A stretch of 64,000 nucleotides of DNA from Nocardioides sp. SYSU D00065 (GCF_017916425.1 NZ_JAFMSX010000002.1:986413-1050412), one strand, 5' to 3'; counted from the first letter of the stretch, positions 48,920 to 58,170 are shown. Program-made: numbers and translations. Notes: generated by a model not told the origin, from the sequence alone.

Positions 48920-49222
48920 GTGGCATCGAAGATCCGGGCGACGGTGGCCCACCTCCTGTGGCTGGCCTGCGCCCTGGCAGCCCTGCTGCTGGCCGTGGGC
49001 GCGCTGCTGATCGCCCTCGACGCCAACCGGGACAACGCCCTGGTCGCCTTCGTGCTCGACGCCGCCGACGTGGCCGACCTGGGGGTGTTCTCCCGCGTGG
49101 ACGGCATCAAGCAGTTCCGCGGGCAGGGAGCCGACGTCAAGAACGCGCTGTTCAACTGGGGCATCGGCGCCGTCGCGTGGCTGGTCGTCGGCCGGGTCCT
49201 GGACCGCATCGTCAAGCCCTGA
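48920..49222 (+). CDS. Small membrane protein of unknown function
   Basis: 100 residues, two membrane segments: LLWLACALAALLLAVGALLIALD and ALFNWGIGAVAWLVVGRVLDRIV, with a conserved-looking NRDNALVAFVLDAADVADLGVFSRVDGIKQF loop between. The pattern is found repeatedly in actinobacterial genomes without known function. GAAGGAG (48905-48911) places the GTG start at 48920. Possibly co-transcribed with the hydratase 37 bases upstream. Confidence 0.75.
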   Translation: MASKIRATVAHLLWLACALAALLLAVGALLIALDANRDNALVAFVLDAADVADLGVFSRVDGIKQFRGQGADVKNALFNWGIGAVAWLVVGRVLDRIVKP

Positions 49223-49246
49223 CGCGGGACTCCTCGGCACTTCTCG

Positions 49247-49252
49247 TAGGGT
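49247..49252 (+). promoter_or_regulatory. -10 box of the Ig-like secreted protein gene
   Basis: TAGGGT, six bases, then ATG at 49259. Leaderless architecture. Confidence 0.55.
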
Positions 49253-49258
49253 CGGGGC

Positions 49259-49948
49259 ATGTCGGCAACGTCTCGATCCCTCACGACCGCTGGCGCCGTG
49301 CTGCTGGTTCTCACCAGCGCCGGCCCAGTGGCCGCCGCCCCCGCCGCAGCGCGGGCGGCTGCGCCCTCGACCACCACGGTGACGCTGAGCACCACGGCGT
49401 CGGCCTACGGCCAGACGGTCACCGCGTCGGCGGCCGTGACCACGGTGCCGGGCCCGCCGGAGGGCGACGTCGTCTTCTCGGTCGACGGGCTCGCGATCAA
49501 GGCCAACCTCGGTGGTGGCGGCACGGCGAGCGTCGTGCTGCCGGACGCGACGGTGGGTCAGCACACCGTCACCGCCACCTTCGTGCCGCAGTACCCGACC
49601 AGCCAGCAGAGCAGCACCTCCGCGCCGCTGACCTGGCAGGTGGCGCAGGTCCGCACCCGGCTGCAGGTGCGGGTGATCGGCAAGGGGGCGAGGATCCCGA
49701 CCTCGGTGCAGGTCAAGGCCGACGGCGAGTACGGCAGCCGCCCGACCGGCCCGGTCGAGGTGGTCGTCAAGCGAGCCGGGTCGCGGGCTCGCGACAGCAT
49801 CGTCGGCCAGCTGGACCGCTCGGCGGTGCTGCGCGCCCGGTTCGGGAGGCTGCCGAAGGGCCGCTACCGGGCCGTGGTGGCGTACGGCGGAGACGCCCAG
49901 CACCTGCCGGAGCGGCAGGTCGCCCGCTTCGTCGTCCGCAAGCGCTGA
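49259..49948 (+). CDS. Secreted Ig-like (Big-type repeat) protein
   Basis: 229 residues. A signal peptide (about 1-32: LTTAGAVLLVLTSAGPVAAAPAAA) is followed by an Ig-like bacterial domain (TTTVTLSTTASAYGQTVTASAAVTTVPGPPEGDVVFSVDG ... GQHTVTATFVPQ), the same fold as adhesin and Ig-domain repeat proteins, and a second divergent beta module (RTRLQVRVIGKGARIPTSVQVKADG ... YRAVVAYGGDAQ). It is probably extracellular and may bind a surface or protein. No anchor motif (LPxTG or C-terminal helix) is present, so it is likely released or associated loosely. Leaderless -10 box upstream. Confidence 0.85.
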   Translation: MSATSRSLTTAGAVLLVLTSAGPVAAAPAAARAAAPSTTTVTLSTTASAYGQTVTASAAVTTVPGPPEGDVVFSVDGLAIKANLGGGGTASVVLPDATVGQHTVTATFVPQYPTSQQSSTSAPLTWQVAQVRTRLQVRVIGKGARIPTSVQVKADGEYGSRPTGPVEVVVKRAGSRARDSIVGQLDRSAVLRARFGRLPKGRYRAVVAYGGDAQHLPERQVARFVVRKR

Positions 49949-49993
49949 GCCTCCCGGTCACGTGTGCGCGCGCCGCTGCGGCCGCGCACGACC

Positions 49994-50009
49994 GTGACAG
50001 TGTCACTGT
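49994..50009. promoter_or_regulatory. Overlapping palindromes upstream of etfBA, candidate operator
   Basis: GTGACA-G-TGTCAC (49994-50006) and ACAGTG-T-CACTGT (49997-50009) are perfect 13-base palindromes sharing ten bases, centred three bases apart. They lie about 50 bases upstream of a -10 box TAACCT (50057-50062) for etfB. TetR-family regulators often use such TGACAnTGTCA sites. Which factor binds is unknown. No other signal is seen in the 49949-50108 gap. Confidence 0.5.
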
Positions 50010-50108
50010 GAGCGAACCCACCCGGCACTCCGTTCCGGTCCGGGGTGAGCGACTTGTAACCTCGCAGCACATCCCACTGCACAGGAGGGGCCGCGAGGCC
50101 ACACCACC

Positions 50109-50912
50109 ATGAACATTGTTGTCTGTGTGAAGTACGTGCCGGACGCGACGGCCGACCGCAAGTTCGAGGACGACTACACCGTCGACCGCGTCGGGGTCGA
50201 CGGTCTGCTGTCCGAGCTCGACGAGTACGCCGTGGAGCAGGCCCTGCAGTTCCGTGAGAAGCGCGAGGGCGAGGAGATCACCGTCACGGCGCTGACGGTC
50301 GGTCCGGAGAAGGCCGTCGACGCGGTGCGCAAGGCGCTGCAGATGGGTGCCGACTCCGGCGTCCACGTGGTCGACGACGCGATCGCGGGGTCCGACTACG
50401 TCGCCACGTCCCTGGTGCTGGCGAAGGCGGTCGAGAAGATCCGGGAGACCGCCGGCTCGGTGGACCTCGTCGTGTGCGGCATGGCGTCGACCGACGCGGC
50501 GGGGAGCGTGGTGCCGGCGATGCTGGCCGAGCGCCTCGGCTTGCCGCAGGTGACGCTGGCGTCGGTGGTGGAGTCGCAGGGCGACCAGGTCCGCATCAAG
50601 CGCGACAGCGAGGGCTCGACCGAGGTCATCGGCGCGCGACTGCCGATCGTGCTGAGCGTGACCGACCAGTCCGGCGAGGCCCGCTACCCCTCCTTCAAGG
50701 GCATCATGGCCGCGAAGAAGAAGCCGCTGGAGACCTACTCGCTGGCCGACCTCGGCGTCGACGCGAGCCAGGTCGGCCTGTCGGTGGCCTGGACGCAGGT
50801 GGAGGACACCACGGCCCGCCCGCCGCGCACCGCCGGCGAGATCGTCACCGACGAGGACGGCTCGGGCGCGGGCGCGCTGGTCGAGTTCCTCGCCTCCAAG
50901 AAGTTCATCTGA
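50109..50912 (+). CDS. etfB: Electron transfer flavoprotein, beta subunit
   Basis: 267 residues. MNIVVCVKYVPDATADRKFEDDYTVDR and ELDEYAVEQALQFREK are diagnostic ETF-beta segments; LVVCGMASTDAAGSVVPAMLAERLG and SVVESQGDQVRIKRDSEGSTEVI follow. EtfAB accepts electrons from acyl-CoA dehydrogenases via FAD and AMP. The subunit continues into etfA 21 bases on, sharing one message. Overlapping palindromes upstream may control it. Soluble cytoplasmic dimer. Confidence 0.95.
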   Translation: MNIVVCVKYVPDATADRKFEDDYTVDRVGVDGLLSELDEYAVEQALQFREKREGEEITVTALTVGPEKAVDAVRKALQMGADSGVHVVDDAIAGSDYVATSLVLAKAVEKIRETAGSVDLVVCGMASTDAAGSVVPAMLAERLGLPQVTLASVVESQGDQVRIKRDSEGSTEVIGARLPIVLSVTDQSGEARYPSFKGIMAAKKKPLETYSLADLGVDASQVGLSVAWTQVEDTTARPPRTAGEIVTDEDGSGAGALVEFLASKKFI

Positions 50913-50933
50913 GACCCGGGAAAGAGAGCGACG

Positions 50934-51887
50934 ATGTCTGAAGTCCTGGTCGTCATCGACCACGCCGACGGCGAGGTCAAGAAGCCCACCTACGAGCTGC
51001 TCACCATCGCCCGCCGCCTCGGCGAGCCCGCGGCGGTGTTCTTCGGCTCGCCCGACAAGGGTGACGCCGTGGCCGAGAAGGTCAAGGCCTACGGCGCGGC
51101 GAAGGTCTACGTCGTCGACGACGCCCAGATCAAGGGCTTCCTCGTCGCGCCGAAGGCCGAGGCGCTGCAGCAGCTGGCCCAGAAGGCCGGCCCGGCCGCG
51201 ATCCTGCTGCCGTCGACGTTCGAGTACAAGGAGGTCGCCGCCCGCCTGGCGATCAAGCTCGAGTCGGGGCTGATCACCGACGCCGTCGACGTCCAGGAGG
51301 GCGGCGTGACCACCCAGTCGGTCTTCGCCGGCAACTACACCGTCCGCGCCAAGGTCACCCACGGCACGCCGATCATCACGGTCAAGCCCAACTCGGCCGC
51401 GCCCGAGCAGGCCGAGGGTGCGGCCACGGTCGAGGCGTTCACCGCCACGGTGTCCGAGGCGGCGCGGACCGCCCAGGTCGTGGCCACCCAGCCGCGCCAG
51501 TCCACCGGCCGTCCCGAGCTGACCGAGGCCGCGATCGTGGTCTCGGGCGGTCGCGGCACCGGCGGCAACTTCGAGCCGGTCGAGGGCTTCGCCGACAGCC
51601 TCGGTGCCGCCGTGGGCGCCTCGCGTGCCGCGGTCGACTCCGGCTGGATGCCGCACGCCTTCCAGGTGGGCCAGACCGGCAAGACCGTCTCGCCGCAGCT
51701 CTACGTCGCCACCGGCATCTCGGGGGCGATCCAGCACCGCGCCGGCATGCAGACCTCGAAGACGATCGTCGCGGTCAACAAGGACCCCGAGGCCCCGATC
51801 TTCGAGCTCGTCGACTTCGGCGTGGTGGGCGACCTCCACACGGTGCTCCCGGCCGCCACCGAGCAAGTCACGGCCCGCAAGGGCTGA
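50934..51887 (+). CDS. etfA: Electron transfer flavoprotein, alpha subunit
   Basis: 317 residues. The C-terminal FAD-binding region is typical: [67 protein letters not shown] and [33 protein letters not shown] ribosome binding site (AAAGAGAG) precedes the ATG at 50934. It pairs with EtfB upstream to carry electrons from acyl-CoA dehydrogenases to the quinone pool. A strong hairpin ends the operon. Confidence 0.96.
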   Translation: MSEVLVVIDHADGEVKKPTYELLTIARRLGEPAAVFFGSPDKGDAVAEKVKAYGAAKVYVVDDAQIKGFLVAPKAEALQQLAQKAGPAAILLPSTFEYKEVAARLAIKLESGLITDAVDVQEGGVTTQSVFAGNYTVRAKVTHGTPIITVKPNSAAPEQAEGAATVEAFTATVSEAARTAQVVATQPRQSTGRPELTEAAIVVSGGRGTGGNFEPVEGFADSLGAAVGASRAAVDSGWMPHAFQVGQTGKTVSPQLYVATGISGAIQHRAGMQTSKTIVAVNKDPEAPIFELVDFGVVGDLHTVLPAATEQVTARKG

Positions 51888-51901
51888 GCCCCTCGCACCG
51901 C

Positions 51902-51934
51902 GACGCCCCCCGACCGACCCGGCCGGGGGGCGTC
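51902..51934. terminator. Hairpin after etfA
   Basis: GACGCCCCCCG (51902-51912) pairs perfectly with CGGGGGGCGTC (51924-51934) over an 11-base loop. It lies between the convergent etfA and the minus-strand gene ending at 51948, so it can serve both. No T-run follows. Confidence 0.7.
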
Positions 51935-51947
51935 GGTCGTCCCGGCC

Positions 51948-53507
51948 TCACCACCTGCTGCGGCGTACGGTCCACTCGCCGTCGCGCTGCACGATCCGCG
52001 TCGTGTAGCCGTGGCGTCGGCTGAACACGTCGAAGCGGTAGGGCAGGTCGTGGTGCGACGAGCGGACGCCCCGGCACTCCTGGGCGAAGGTCGGCAACCG
52101 GGTGCGCGACAACAACCGCCAACCGTCGAGCGACGAGGCCTTCAGCACTGTGGGCCACCCTCGGTGGCGGCCGGCAGACGTGAGGAGCACTGCTGCGTCG
52201 GGACCGTCGGGCACCACCACCTCGCACCGCCCCTTCACCGCGAGCGGCAGCGCGAGCACGCCGCGCTCCGCCGAGACGACGTGGGTGACGGTGCGTCCGG
52301 GCACCGCGACGTACCGTCCGTCGGGCGACAGGCCGAAGGTGTGCCGGCCCATCCGCAGCGCCCGCCAGTCGTTGCCGTCGGCGGTGGTGAGCACGACGTT
52401 GCGCCCACTGCACGTCATCGGGAGGAGCACGACCCCCAGCGGCTGCGCCGTCGAGCCGTCGGCCCACCGGCACCGCCTGCTCCCCGCGTCGTGGACGACG
52501 ACCGGCGCTGCCCACGTCTGGGTGACCGGGTCGTAGCGCTGGCTCCGGAGGATGCGGCGACCGCGGGACCACACGGCGTGGAGCGCGAGGCCGGGTGCGG
52601 TGGCGTAGACGGTGTGAAGGCTGCCCCGCTCGTGCCGCAGGCCGGGCGCGTCCGCCGGGGCGATCGCGCTCACGGCCCAGGGCGAGGACGCGGCGGAGCG
52701 TGAGACCACCGCGCGGTGGGCGGGGCTCGTGACGTCCCCGAACCACACGGTGTCGGCGTCGGCGTTGGCCAGGTCGACGTCCTGGCACGCGTGGGGGAGC
52801 GGCAGCTCCTGCCGGCTCGGCGCGGCGTCGCCCGTGCGACTCAGCACCACCAGCCGGCAGCGACCCTCGAGCCATGCGCCGTAGAGGAACGAGACCAGCC
52901 CGGTGTCGGTGATCGTGGCGGTGACGGTGTACTCCTGCCCCGCCGCGTCCAGCCGGTGGTGGGAGAAGCCGTCCGGGCTTCGGGTGACGTAGCGGCCGTG
53001 CTGCGGCCAGACCGCGTGCGTGCCGTCGGGGGAGATGCCGGGCTCCTCGTAGGCCTCGCCCTCCAGCTCGTACGACGACCAGGTGACGGTGTCGGCCGAC
53101 CAGAGCGCCCGGGAGGCGGTCGGGGCCTGGTCCTCGGCGTAGCCGTGCCGGTCGCACTGCGCGAGGACGGCGACCGCTCCGCCGGCCGTGCGGGCCTCGA
53201 CGTCGCCGCAGAAGAGGCTCCTCTCGCGCAGGATGGCCCTTCGGGCGCTCCAGGTCGCGGTGCTCGCGTCGCGCCGGGCGGCCCACACGGTGCGGCGGTC
53301 GCGAGCGGCCCACACGCGCAGCAGGTCGCCGTCGGCGAGCGCGAGCTCGACGCCTCCGCGGACCTCCCGTGGGAGCTCGGCCGGTTGCGGCGCCGCCGAC
53401 GAGGGTGCCGACGAGACGGCGGGCGGGGGTAGGGCGCCCGCGGTGGAAGCGGTCAGAACAGCCGCGGCCGTCGCCACGGCGAGCACCATCCCCGTGATCC
53501 GAGACAT
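51948..53507 (-). CDS. Secreted beta-rich protein of unknown function (propeller-like)
   Basis: 519 residues. A signal peptide ([25 protein letters not shown]) is followed by repeating strand-rich modules with aromatic and Ser/Thr-rich ends, such as [38 protein letters not shown]-like turns and [20 protein letters not shown]. The SPDG motifs recall beta-propeller (WD40-like PD40) repeats, so a seven-bladed fold is plausible. Several cysteines (CGD, CDRHG, CRLV, CQDV, CRW, CSG, CEV, CRGV) could form disulphides outside the cell. Function unknown. The TATCCT -10 six bases upstream sets the start. Divergent from proA, with 37 bases between the ATGs. Confidence 0.78.
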   Translation of the reverse strand: MSRITGMVLAVATAAAVLTASTAGALPPPAVSSAPSSAAPQPAELPREVRGGVELALADGDLLRVWAARDRRTVWAARRDASTATWSARRAILRERSLFCGDVEARTAGGAVAVLAQCDRHGYAEDQAPTASRALWSADTVTWSSYELEGEAYEEPGISPDGTHAVWPQHGRYVTRSPDGFSHHRLDAAGQEYTVTATITDTGLVSFLYGAWLEGRCRLVVLSRTGDAAPSRQELPLPHACQDVDLANADADTVWFGDVTSPAHRAVVSRSAASSPWAVSAIAPADAPGLRHERGSLHTVYATAPGLALHAVWSRGRRILRSQRYDPVTQTWAAPVVVHDAGSRRCRWADGSTAQPLGVVLLPMTCSGRNVVLTTADGNDWRALRMGRHTFGLSPDGRYVAVPGRTVTHVVSAERGVLALPLAVKGRCEVVVPDGPDAAVLLTSAGRHRGWPTVLKASSLDGWRLLSRTRLPTFAQECRGVRSSHHDLPYRFDVFSRRHGYTTRIVQRDGEWTVRRSRW

Positions 53508-53513
53508 GGGACG

Positions 53514-53519
53514 AGGATA
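53514..53519 (-). promoter_or_regulatory. -10 box of the secreted beta-rich gene
   Basis: TATCCT on the minus strand, six bases before the ATG at 53507. It is separated from the divergent proA -10 box by 13 bases. Confidence 0.6.
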
Positions 53520-53532
53520 GGCACCGGCGGCC

Positions 53533-53538
53533 TACGCT
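53533..53538 (+). promoter_or_regulatory. -10 box of proA
   Basis: TACGCT, six bases, then ATG at 53545. Leaderless architecture, back to back with the divergent gene. Confidence 0.6.
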
Positions 53539-53544
53539 TCGGTC

Positions 53545-54795
53545 ATGAGCACCGAGGACGTGGTCCGTGAGGTCGCCGGGCGGGCCCGGGCAGCCAGCCA
53601 CGAGCTGGCGACCGCCACCCGGGCGACGAAGGACGCCGCACTGCTCGCGATGGCCGACGCCCTGATCGACGCGGCGAGCGAGGTCCTCGCCGCCAACGCC
53701 GAGGACGTCGCGCGGGCCGAGGCCGGCGGCACCGCGGCCAACATCGTCGACCGGCTCCGCCTCGACGAGGGGCGGCTCCAGGCGATGGCGCAGGGGCTGC
53801 GCGACGTCGCCGGACTCCCCGACCCGGTGGGGGAGGTCCTGCGCGGGAGCACGCTGGCCAACGGGCTGGAGCTGCGCCAGGTCCGGGTGCCGTTCGGCGT
53901 GGTGGGGATGATCTACGAGGCGCGGCCCAACGTCACCGCCGACGCGGCGGGGATCTGCCTCAAGGCCGGCAACGCCGTCCTGCTGCGCGGCTCCTCGAGT
54001 GCCCGCTCGAGCAACGCCGCGATCGTCGCGGCGATGCGCGGTGCTCTGGCCGGCAGCGGCCTGCCCGAGGACGTCGTCCAGCTCGTGCCGGGTGAGACGC
54101 ACGACAGCGTCAAGGCGCTGATGCGAGCCCGAGGCCTGGTCGACGTGCTGATCCCGCGCGGCGGTGCCGGGCTGATCCGCAGCGTCGTGGAGGAGTCGAC
54201 CGTGCCGGTGATCGAGACCGGTGTGGGCAACTGCCACGTCTACGTCGACGCCTCGGCGGACCTCGACCAGGCCCTGGCCATCGTGCTCAACGCCAAGACG
54301 CAGCGCACCAGCGTGTGCAACGCCGCGGAGTCGTTGCTGGTCCACGCGGACGTGGCCGACGAGTTCCTGCCGATCGTCGTCGAGGCGCTCCAGGAGGCCG
54401 GGGTGCTGATCCACGGCGACGCCGCCTTCGCGGAGTACGACGACGTCGTCCCCGCCACCGACGAGGACCACGCCGCGGAGTTCCTCGCCGCCGAGATCTC
54501 CGGCGCCGTCGTCGCGGACGTCGAGGCCGCCATCGAGCACGTCCGGCGCTTCTCCTCCGGCCACACCGAGGCGATCCTCGCGCGCGACCAGGCCACCATC
54601 CGCCGCTTCGTCGCCGCGGTCGACTCCGCCGCCGTGGTGGTCAACGCCTCGACGCGCTTCACCGACGGCGGCGAGTTCGGCTTCGGTGCCGAGATCGGCA
54701 TCTCGACGCAGAAGCTGCACGCGCGAGGGCCGATGGGCCTGCCGGAGATGACCTCGAGCAAGTACGTCGTGGTGGGCGACGGACACGTCCGCTGA
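53545..54795 (+). CDS. proA: Gamma-glutamyl phosphate reductase
   Basis: 416 residues, aldehyde dehydrogenase fold. Family segments are [30 protein letters not shown] and the catalytic cysteine C258 in [46 protein letters not shown] closes the domain. It reduces gamma-glutamyl phosphate to glutamate semialdehyde in proline synthesis. No proB is in view, though it usually lies just upstream. The leaderless -10 box at 53533 fixes the start. Confidence 0.97.
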   Translation: MSTEDVVREVAGRARAASHELATATRATKDAALLAMADALIDAASEVLAANAEDVARAEAGGTAANIVDRLRLDEGRLQAMAQGLRDVAGLPDPVGEVLRGSTLANGLELRQVRVPFGVVGMIYEARPNVTADAAGICLKAGNAVLLRGSSSARSSNAAIVAAMRGALAGSGLPEDVVQLVPGETHDSVKALMRARGLVDVLIPRGGAGLIRSVVEESTVPVIETGVGNCHVYVDASADLDQALAIVLNAKTQRTSVCNAAESLLVHADVADEFLPIVVEALQEAGVLIHGDAAFAEYDDVVPATDEDHAAEFLAAEISGAVVADVEAAIEHVRRFSSGHTEAILARDQATIRRFVAAVDSAAVVVNASTRFTDGGEFGFGAEIGISTQKLHARGPMGLPEMTSSKYVVVGDGHVR

Positions 54796-54816
54796 GCCCG
54801 CACCGCGTCCAGCGGA

Positions 54817-54822
54817 TAGGAT
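54817..54822 (+). promoter_or_regulatory. -10 box for the 49-residue gene and nadD
   Basis: TAGGAT, six bases, then ATG at 54829. The promoter sits immediately after proA and probably drives the small gene and nadD-rsfS-phosphatase. Confidence 0.55.
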
Positions 54823-54828
54823 CACCGC

Positions 54829-54978
54829 ATGCTGAACACCCTGACTGTCCTCGCGGCCGAGGCCGAGCACTCCGAGCCTGCGGTCAGCCCCTACGTCGTG
54901 GGTGCGATCGCGCTCGCGCTGCTCCTCGCGCTGCTGCTGGCAGTGGTCACCTTCGGCGGCGGGCGCGAGCACAGCTGA
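54829..54978 (+). CDS. 49-residue single-span membrane protein
   Basis: A short reading frame that sits between proA and nadD. The sequence starts [19 protein letters not shown], then a single membrane span [20 protein letters not shown] and a short tail GGGREHS. It has a leaderless -10 box six bases upstream, and its stop is 14 bases before nadD. The coding reading is supported by the promoter and the clear membrane helix. The same gene order is expected in related actinobacteria. Function unknown. Confidence 0.72.
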   Translation: MLNTLTVLAAEAEHSEPAVSPYVVGAIALALLLALLLAVVTFGGGREHS

Positions 54979-54991
54979 CCCGGTGGATCCG

Positions 54992-55609
54992 GTGACCCAG
55001 CGTCGCGTCGGGGTGATGGGCGGCACCTTCGACCCCATCCACCACGGGCACCTCGTGGCCGCGTCCGAGGTGCAGGCCTGGTTCGACCTCGACGAGGTGC
55101 TGTTCGTGCCGACGGGCGACCCGTGGCAGAAGAGCGACCGTGAGGTGACCGAGGCCGAGCACCGCTACCTGATGACGGTGGTGGCGACGGCGGCCAACCC
55201 GCGATTCACCGTCTCCCGCGTCGACATCGACCGGGACGGGCCGACGTACACCATCGACACGCTGCGCGACCTCAAGGCGGTCATGCCCGACGCGCAGCTG
55301 TTCTTCATCACCGGTGCCGACGCCCTGGCCGACATCTTCACCTGGCGCGACGCCGACGAGCTCTTCGAGCTCGCCAACTTCGTGGGATGCACCCGTCCCG
55401 GCTACACGACGGACGCAGAGGCGCTGTCGAAGATCCCGTCCGACAAGGTCACGATGGTTGAGATCCCGGCCCTCGCCATCTCCTCGACCGACGTCCGCAA
55501 GCGGAAGCGGCGCGGCGAGCCCGTGTGGTACCTCGTCCCCGACGGCGTGGTCCAGTACATCGCCAAGCACGACCTCTACTCAGCCCCCACCAGCAAGGAC
55601 CCCGCATGA
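54992..55609 (+). CDS. nadD: Nicotinate-nucleotide adenylyltransferase
   Basis: 205 residues. [22 protein letters not shown] contains the nucleotidyltransferase motif with the HxGH, and [15 protein letters not shown] is the C-terminal ISSTxxR. NadD adenylates nicotinate mononucleotide in NAD synthesis. GTG 54992 is used, with GGTGG at 54982-54986 as a fair ribosome binding site; GTG at 54983 is possible. The stop overlaps the rsfS start as ATGA, so the two are coupled. Confidence 0.96.
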   Translation: MTQRRVGVMGGTFDPIHHGHLVAASEVQAWFDLDEVLFVPTGDPWQKSDREVTEAEHRYLMTVVATAANPRFTVSRVDIDRDGPTYTIDTLRDLKAVMPDAQLFFITGADALADIFTWRDADELFELANFVGCTRPGYTTDAEALSKIPSDKVTMVEIPALAISSTDVRKRKRRGEPVWYLVPDGVVQYIAKHDLYSAPTSKDPA

Positions 55610-55965
55610 GTGCCACCGACCACGCCGTCGAGCTCGTCGCCGTCGCCGCCCAGGCCGCGCACGACAAGAAGGCCGACCAGGTGCTGGCCTTCGACGTCAG
55701 CGACCAGCTCGCCATCACCGACGCCTTCGTCCTCGCCAGCGCCACCAACGAGCGCGCCGTAGGCGCGATCGTCGACGAGGTCGAGGACAAGCTCCGCGAG
55801 GCCGGCGCCAAGCCGATCCGCCGCGAGGGGCACAAGGAGGGCCGCTGGGTGCTCCTCGACTACGGCGAGATCGTCGTGCACGTCCAGCACGAGGAGGAGC
55901 GCTCGTTCTACGCCCTCGAGCGGCTCTGGAGCGACTGCCCGCTCATCCCGCTGACCCTCACGTGA
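55606..55965 (+). CDS. rsfS: Ribosome silencing factor RsfS
   Basis: 119 residues. Iojap-family features: [71 protein letters not shown]. It binds ribosomal protein L14 and blocks subunit joining when nutrients run short. Start at ATG 55606 overlapping the nadD stop, and a GTGA overlap with the phosphatase gene at the other end. Gene order nadD-rsfS-phosphatase is the classical actinobacterial one. Confidence 0.96.
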   Translation: MSATDHAVELVAVAAQAAHDKKADQVLAFDVSDQLAITDAFVLASATNERAVGAIVDEVEDKLREAGAKPIRREGHKEGRWVLLDYGEIVVHVQHEEERSFYALERLWSDCPLIPLTLT

Positions 55966-56591
55966 GGCGACTGGTCCTCCTGCGCCACGGCCGTACGGCC
56001 TGGAACGACGCCGGACGGGCCCAGGGCCACGCCGACGTGCCCCTCGACGACGTCGGTCAGGCCCAGGCCAAGGCCGTCGCGCCGGTGCTGGCGGCGCTCG
56101 ACCCGGTGGCGGTGTGGTCCTCGGACCTGGCGCGCGCCACCCAGACGGCAGCGCTCCTCGCGGCCGAGGCGCGCCTCGAGCCGGTCGTCGACGCCCGGCT
56201 GCGCGAGTTCGACGTGGGACCGCACCGTCAGGGGCTGACCGCCGCGGAGTACGCGGCCGCGCACCCCGCGGAGCACGCCGCCCTGATCGCGGGCGACATC
56301 GCCGCCATCCCGGGGCGGGAGACCAGCGAGGACGTCCTCGCACGGTTCCTCCCCGCGCTGCGGTCGTACGCCGACGAGCTCGGCGAGGGCGACACGGGCG
56401 TGGTCGTCTCGCACGGCGCCGCCCTGCGCACGTGCGTGCCGGCGTTCCTGGGCTGGCCCGCCGGCATCGAGGAGTCCCTGGGCGTGCTCGCGAACTGCGG
56501 GTGGGTCGAGCTCGAGCACGCCGCCGGGACGTGGACCGCCGCCGAGGTCCGCTGGCGGCTGCGGGTGTGGAACCGGGTCGTGACGCCGTGA
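55962..56591 (+). CDS. Histidine phosphatase, GpgP-like
   Basis: 209 residues. Catalytic RHG in VLLRHGRTAWNDAGRAQGHADVPLD, second arginine region in VWSSDLARATQTAALL, and VVSHGAALRTCVPAF. In Mycobacterium the gene in this position after rsfS encodes glucosyl-3-phosphoglycerate phosphatase (GpgP); the same role here is inferred from position. GTG at 55962 overlaps the rsfS stop as GTGA. Next comes a 126-base gap before tRNA-Ala. Confidence 0.88.
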   Translation: MRRLVLLRHGRTAWNDAGRAQGHADVPLDDVGQAQAKAVAPVLAALDPVAVWSSDLARATQTAALLAAEARLEPVVDARLREFDVGPHRQGLTAAEYAAAHPAEHAALIAGDIAAIPGRETSEDVLARFLPALRSYADELGEGDTGVVVSHGAALRTCVPAFLGWPAGIEESLGVLANCGWVELEHAAGTWTAAEVRWRLRVWNRVVTP

Positions 56592-56648
56592 CCGGTCCCG
56601 CCACGAGGGGGACCTCGGCCGCGCGGTCGCGCTGACCCGCACCCCGAT

Positions 56649-56678
56649 TTCACCTCACCGTCGGCCGTCGGCTAATGT
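56649..56678 (+). promoter_or_regulatory. Candidate promoter of tRNA-Ala
   Basis: TTCACC (56649-56654), 18 bases, TAATGT (56673-56678). The start of transcription would be about 33 bases before the tRNA. Confidence 0.4.
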
Positions 56679-56717
56679 TCTCCGCGTTGTCCTCCAGCAC
56701 GACCGGAAGACGATGTT

Positions 56718-56790
56718 GGGGCTGTGGCGCAGCTGGTAGCGCATCTGCATGGCATGCAGAGGGTCAGGGGTTCGAGTCCCCTCAGCTCCA
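56718..56790 (+). tRNA. tRNA-Ala, anticodon GGC
   Basis: 73 bases folding as a cloverleaf. Acceptor GGGGCTG/CAGCTCC, D arm GCGCAGCTGGTAGCGC, anticodon arm TCTGC-ATGGCAT-GCAGA with GGC at loop positions 34-36, T arm AGGGG-TTCGAGT-CCCCT. The CCA end is not encoded (CCG follows). Terminator hairpin at 56797-56824. Confidence 0.95.
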
Positions 56791-56796
56791 CCGACA

Positions 56797-56824
56797 CGAG
56801 AGGCGCCCTGCGGGGCGCCTCTCG
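56797..56824 (+). terminator. Terminator of tRNA-Ala
   Basis: CGAGAGGCGCCC (56797-56808), loop TGCG, GGGCGCCTCTCG (56813-56824), a perfect 12-base stem starting seven bases after the tRNA. A T-rich tail is short (TCGTCGTTC). Confidence 0.8.
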
Positions 56825-56931
56825 TCGTTCCCGGCCACGGCCCGAGGGCCTGCGATGGGCGATTCAGGGGCGGGTCGTCAGGGCCGCGTCGGCGTGTTGG
56901 TGGAACGGCGACCGGGTGGCACCATGCCGTC

Positions 56932-58170
56932 ATGACCGCGATCGACGTCTCCACCCGCACCGTCCTCGAGGGCACCGAGGCCCACATCGAGGCCACCGAG
57001 CGCTACGCCGCGCACAACTACCACCCCCTGCCGGTGGTGCTGGCGCGGGGCGAGGGCGCCTGGGTCGTCGACGTCGACGGCAAGCGCTACCTCGACTGCC
57101 TCGCGGGCTACTCCGCGCTCAACTTCGGCCACACCAACGAGCGGCTCGTCGCGGTCGCCCGCGAGCAGCTGGGCAAGCTGACGCTGACCAGCCGCGCGTT
57201 CTTCAACGACCAGCTCAGCGGGTTCGCCGCGGCACTCACGCGGCTCACCGGCAAGGACATGATCCTGCCGATGAACTCCGGCGCGGAGGCCGTCGAGACG
57301 GCGATCAAGGTCAGCCGCAAGTGGGGCTACGAGGTCAAGGGCGTGCCGGCCGGGCAGGCCACGATCATCACGATGGAGGGCAACTTCCACGGGCGCACCA
57401 CGACCATCGTCAGCTTCTCCGACGACGACGTGGCCACGTCCGGCTACGCGCCCTTCACCACGGGCTTCCGCAGCGTGAAGTACGGCGACGTCGAGGCGAT
57501 CGCGTCCGCCATCGACGAGACCACCGTCGCCGTGCTGTTCGAGCCGATCCAGGGCGAGGGGGGCGTCGTCATGCCGCCCGAGGGCTTCCTGCGCGACCTG
57601 CGCGCGCTCTGCACCGAGCGCAACGTGCTCATGGTCGCCGACGAGATCCAGTCGGGCCTCGCTCGCTCCGGACGGACGTTCGCCTGCGACCACGAGGACG
57701 TCGTCCCCGACATCTACGTCATGGGCAAGGCCCTCGGCGGCGGCCTCTATCCCGTCTCCGCCATCGCTGCGGACCGCGAGATCATGGACGTCATCACGCC
57801 CGGCTCGCACGGCTCGACGTTCGGCGGCAACCCGCTGGCGGCAGCCATCGGCACCGAGGTGGTCGCGATGCTCGAGGAGGGCACCTTCCAGGCGCGCTCC
57901 GCGGAGATCGGCGACCTGCTCCGGGCGGGCTTCGAGCCGCTCGTGGGCAAGGGTCTGTCCGACGTGCGCGTACGCGGCGCGTGGGCCGGGATCGACATCG
58001 ACCCGACGCTGATGACCGGGCGCCAGATGTCCGAGGCACTGATGGTGCGCGGCGTGCTCGCCAAGGACACGCACGGCTCGACGGTGCGCTTCGCCCCGCC
58101 GCTCGTGGCCAGCGACGAGGACATCGCCGGCCTGGTAGCCGCAGTCACCGAGATCCTCGCCTCCGCCTGA
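56932..58170 (+). CDS. rocD: Ornithine-oxo-acid aminotransferase
   Basis: 412 residues, class III aminotransferase. YLDCLAGYSALNFGHTN, MNSGAEAVETAIKVSRKWGY, ITMEGNFHGRTTTIVSFSDD, FEPIQGEGGVVMPPEGFLRDL and DEIQSGLARSGR are ornithine aminotransferase segments. The PLP lysine is K266 in VMGKALGGGLYP. It converts ornithine and 2-oxoglutarate to glutamate semialdehyde and glutamate, linking arginine breakdown with proline; proA lies 3 kb upstream. The start ATG 56932 lacks an obvious ribosome binding site. Confidence 0.93.
   Translation: MTAIDVSTRTVLEGTEAHIEATERYAAHNYHPLPVVLARGEGAWVVDVDGKRYLDCLAGYSALNFGHTNERLVAVAREQLGKLTLTSRAFFNDQLSGFAAALTRLTGKDMILPMNSGAEAVETAIKVSRKWGYEVKGVPAGQATIITMEGNFHGRTTTIVSFSDDDVATSGYAPFTTGFRSVKYGDVEAIASAIDETTVAVLFEPIQGEGGVVMPPEGFLRDLRALCTERNVLMVADEIQSGLARSGRTFACDHEDVVPDIYVMGKALGGGLYPVSAIAADREIMDVITPGSHGSTFGGNPLAAAIGTEVVAMLEEGTFQARSAEIGDLLRAGFEPLVGKGLSDVRVRGAWAGIDIDPTLMTGRQMSEALMVRGVLAKDTHGSTVRFAPPLVASDEDIAGLVAAVTEILASA

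Noticed and set aside
51868..55038. A 1056-residue minus-strand frame
   Set aside because: It covers proA and the secreted beta-rich gene in wrong frames; no domain or promoter.
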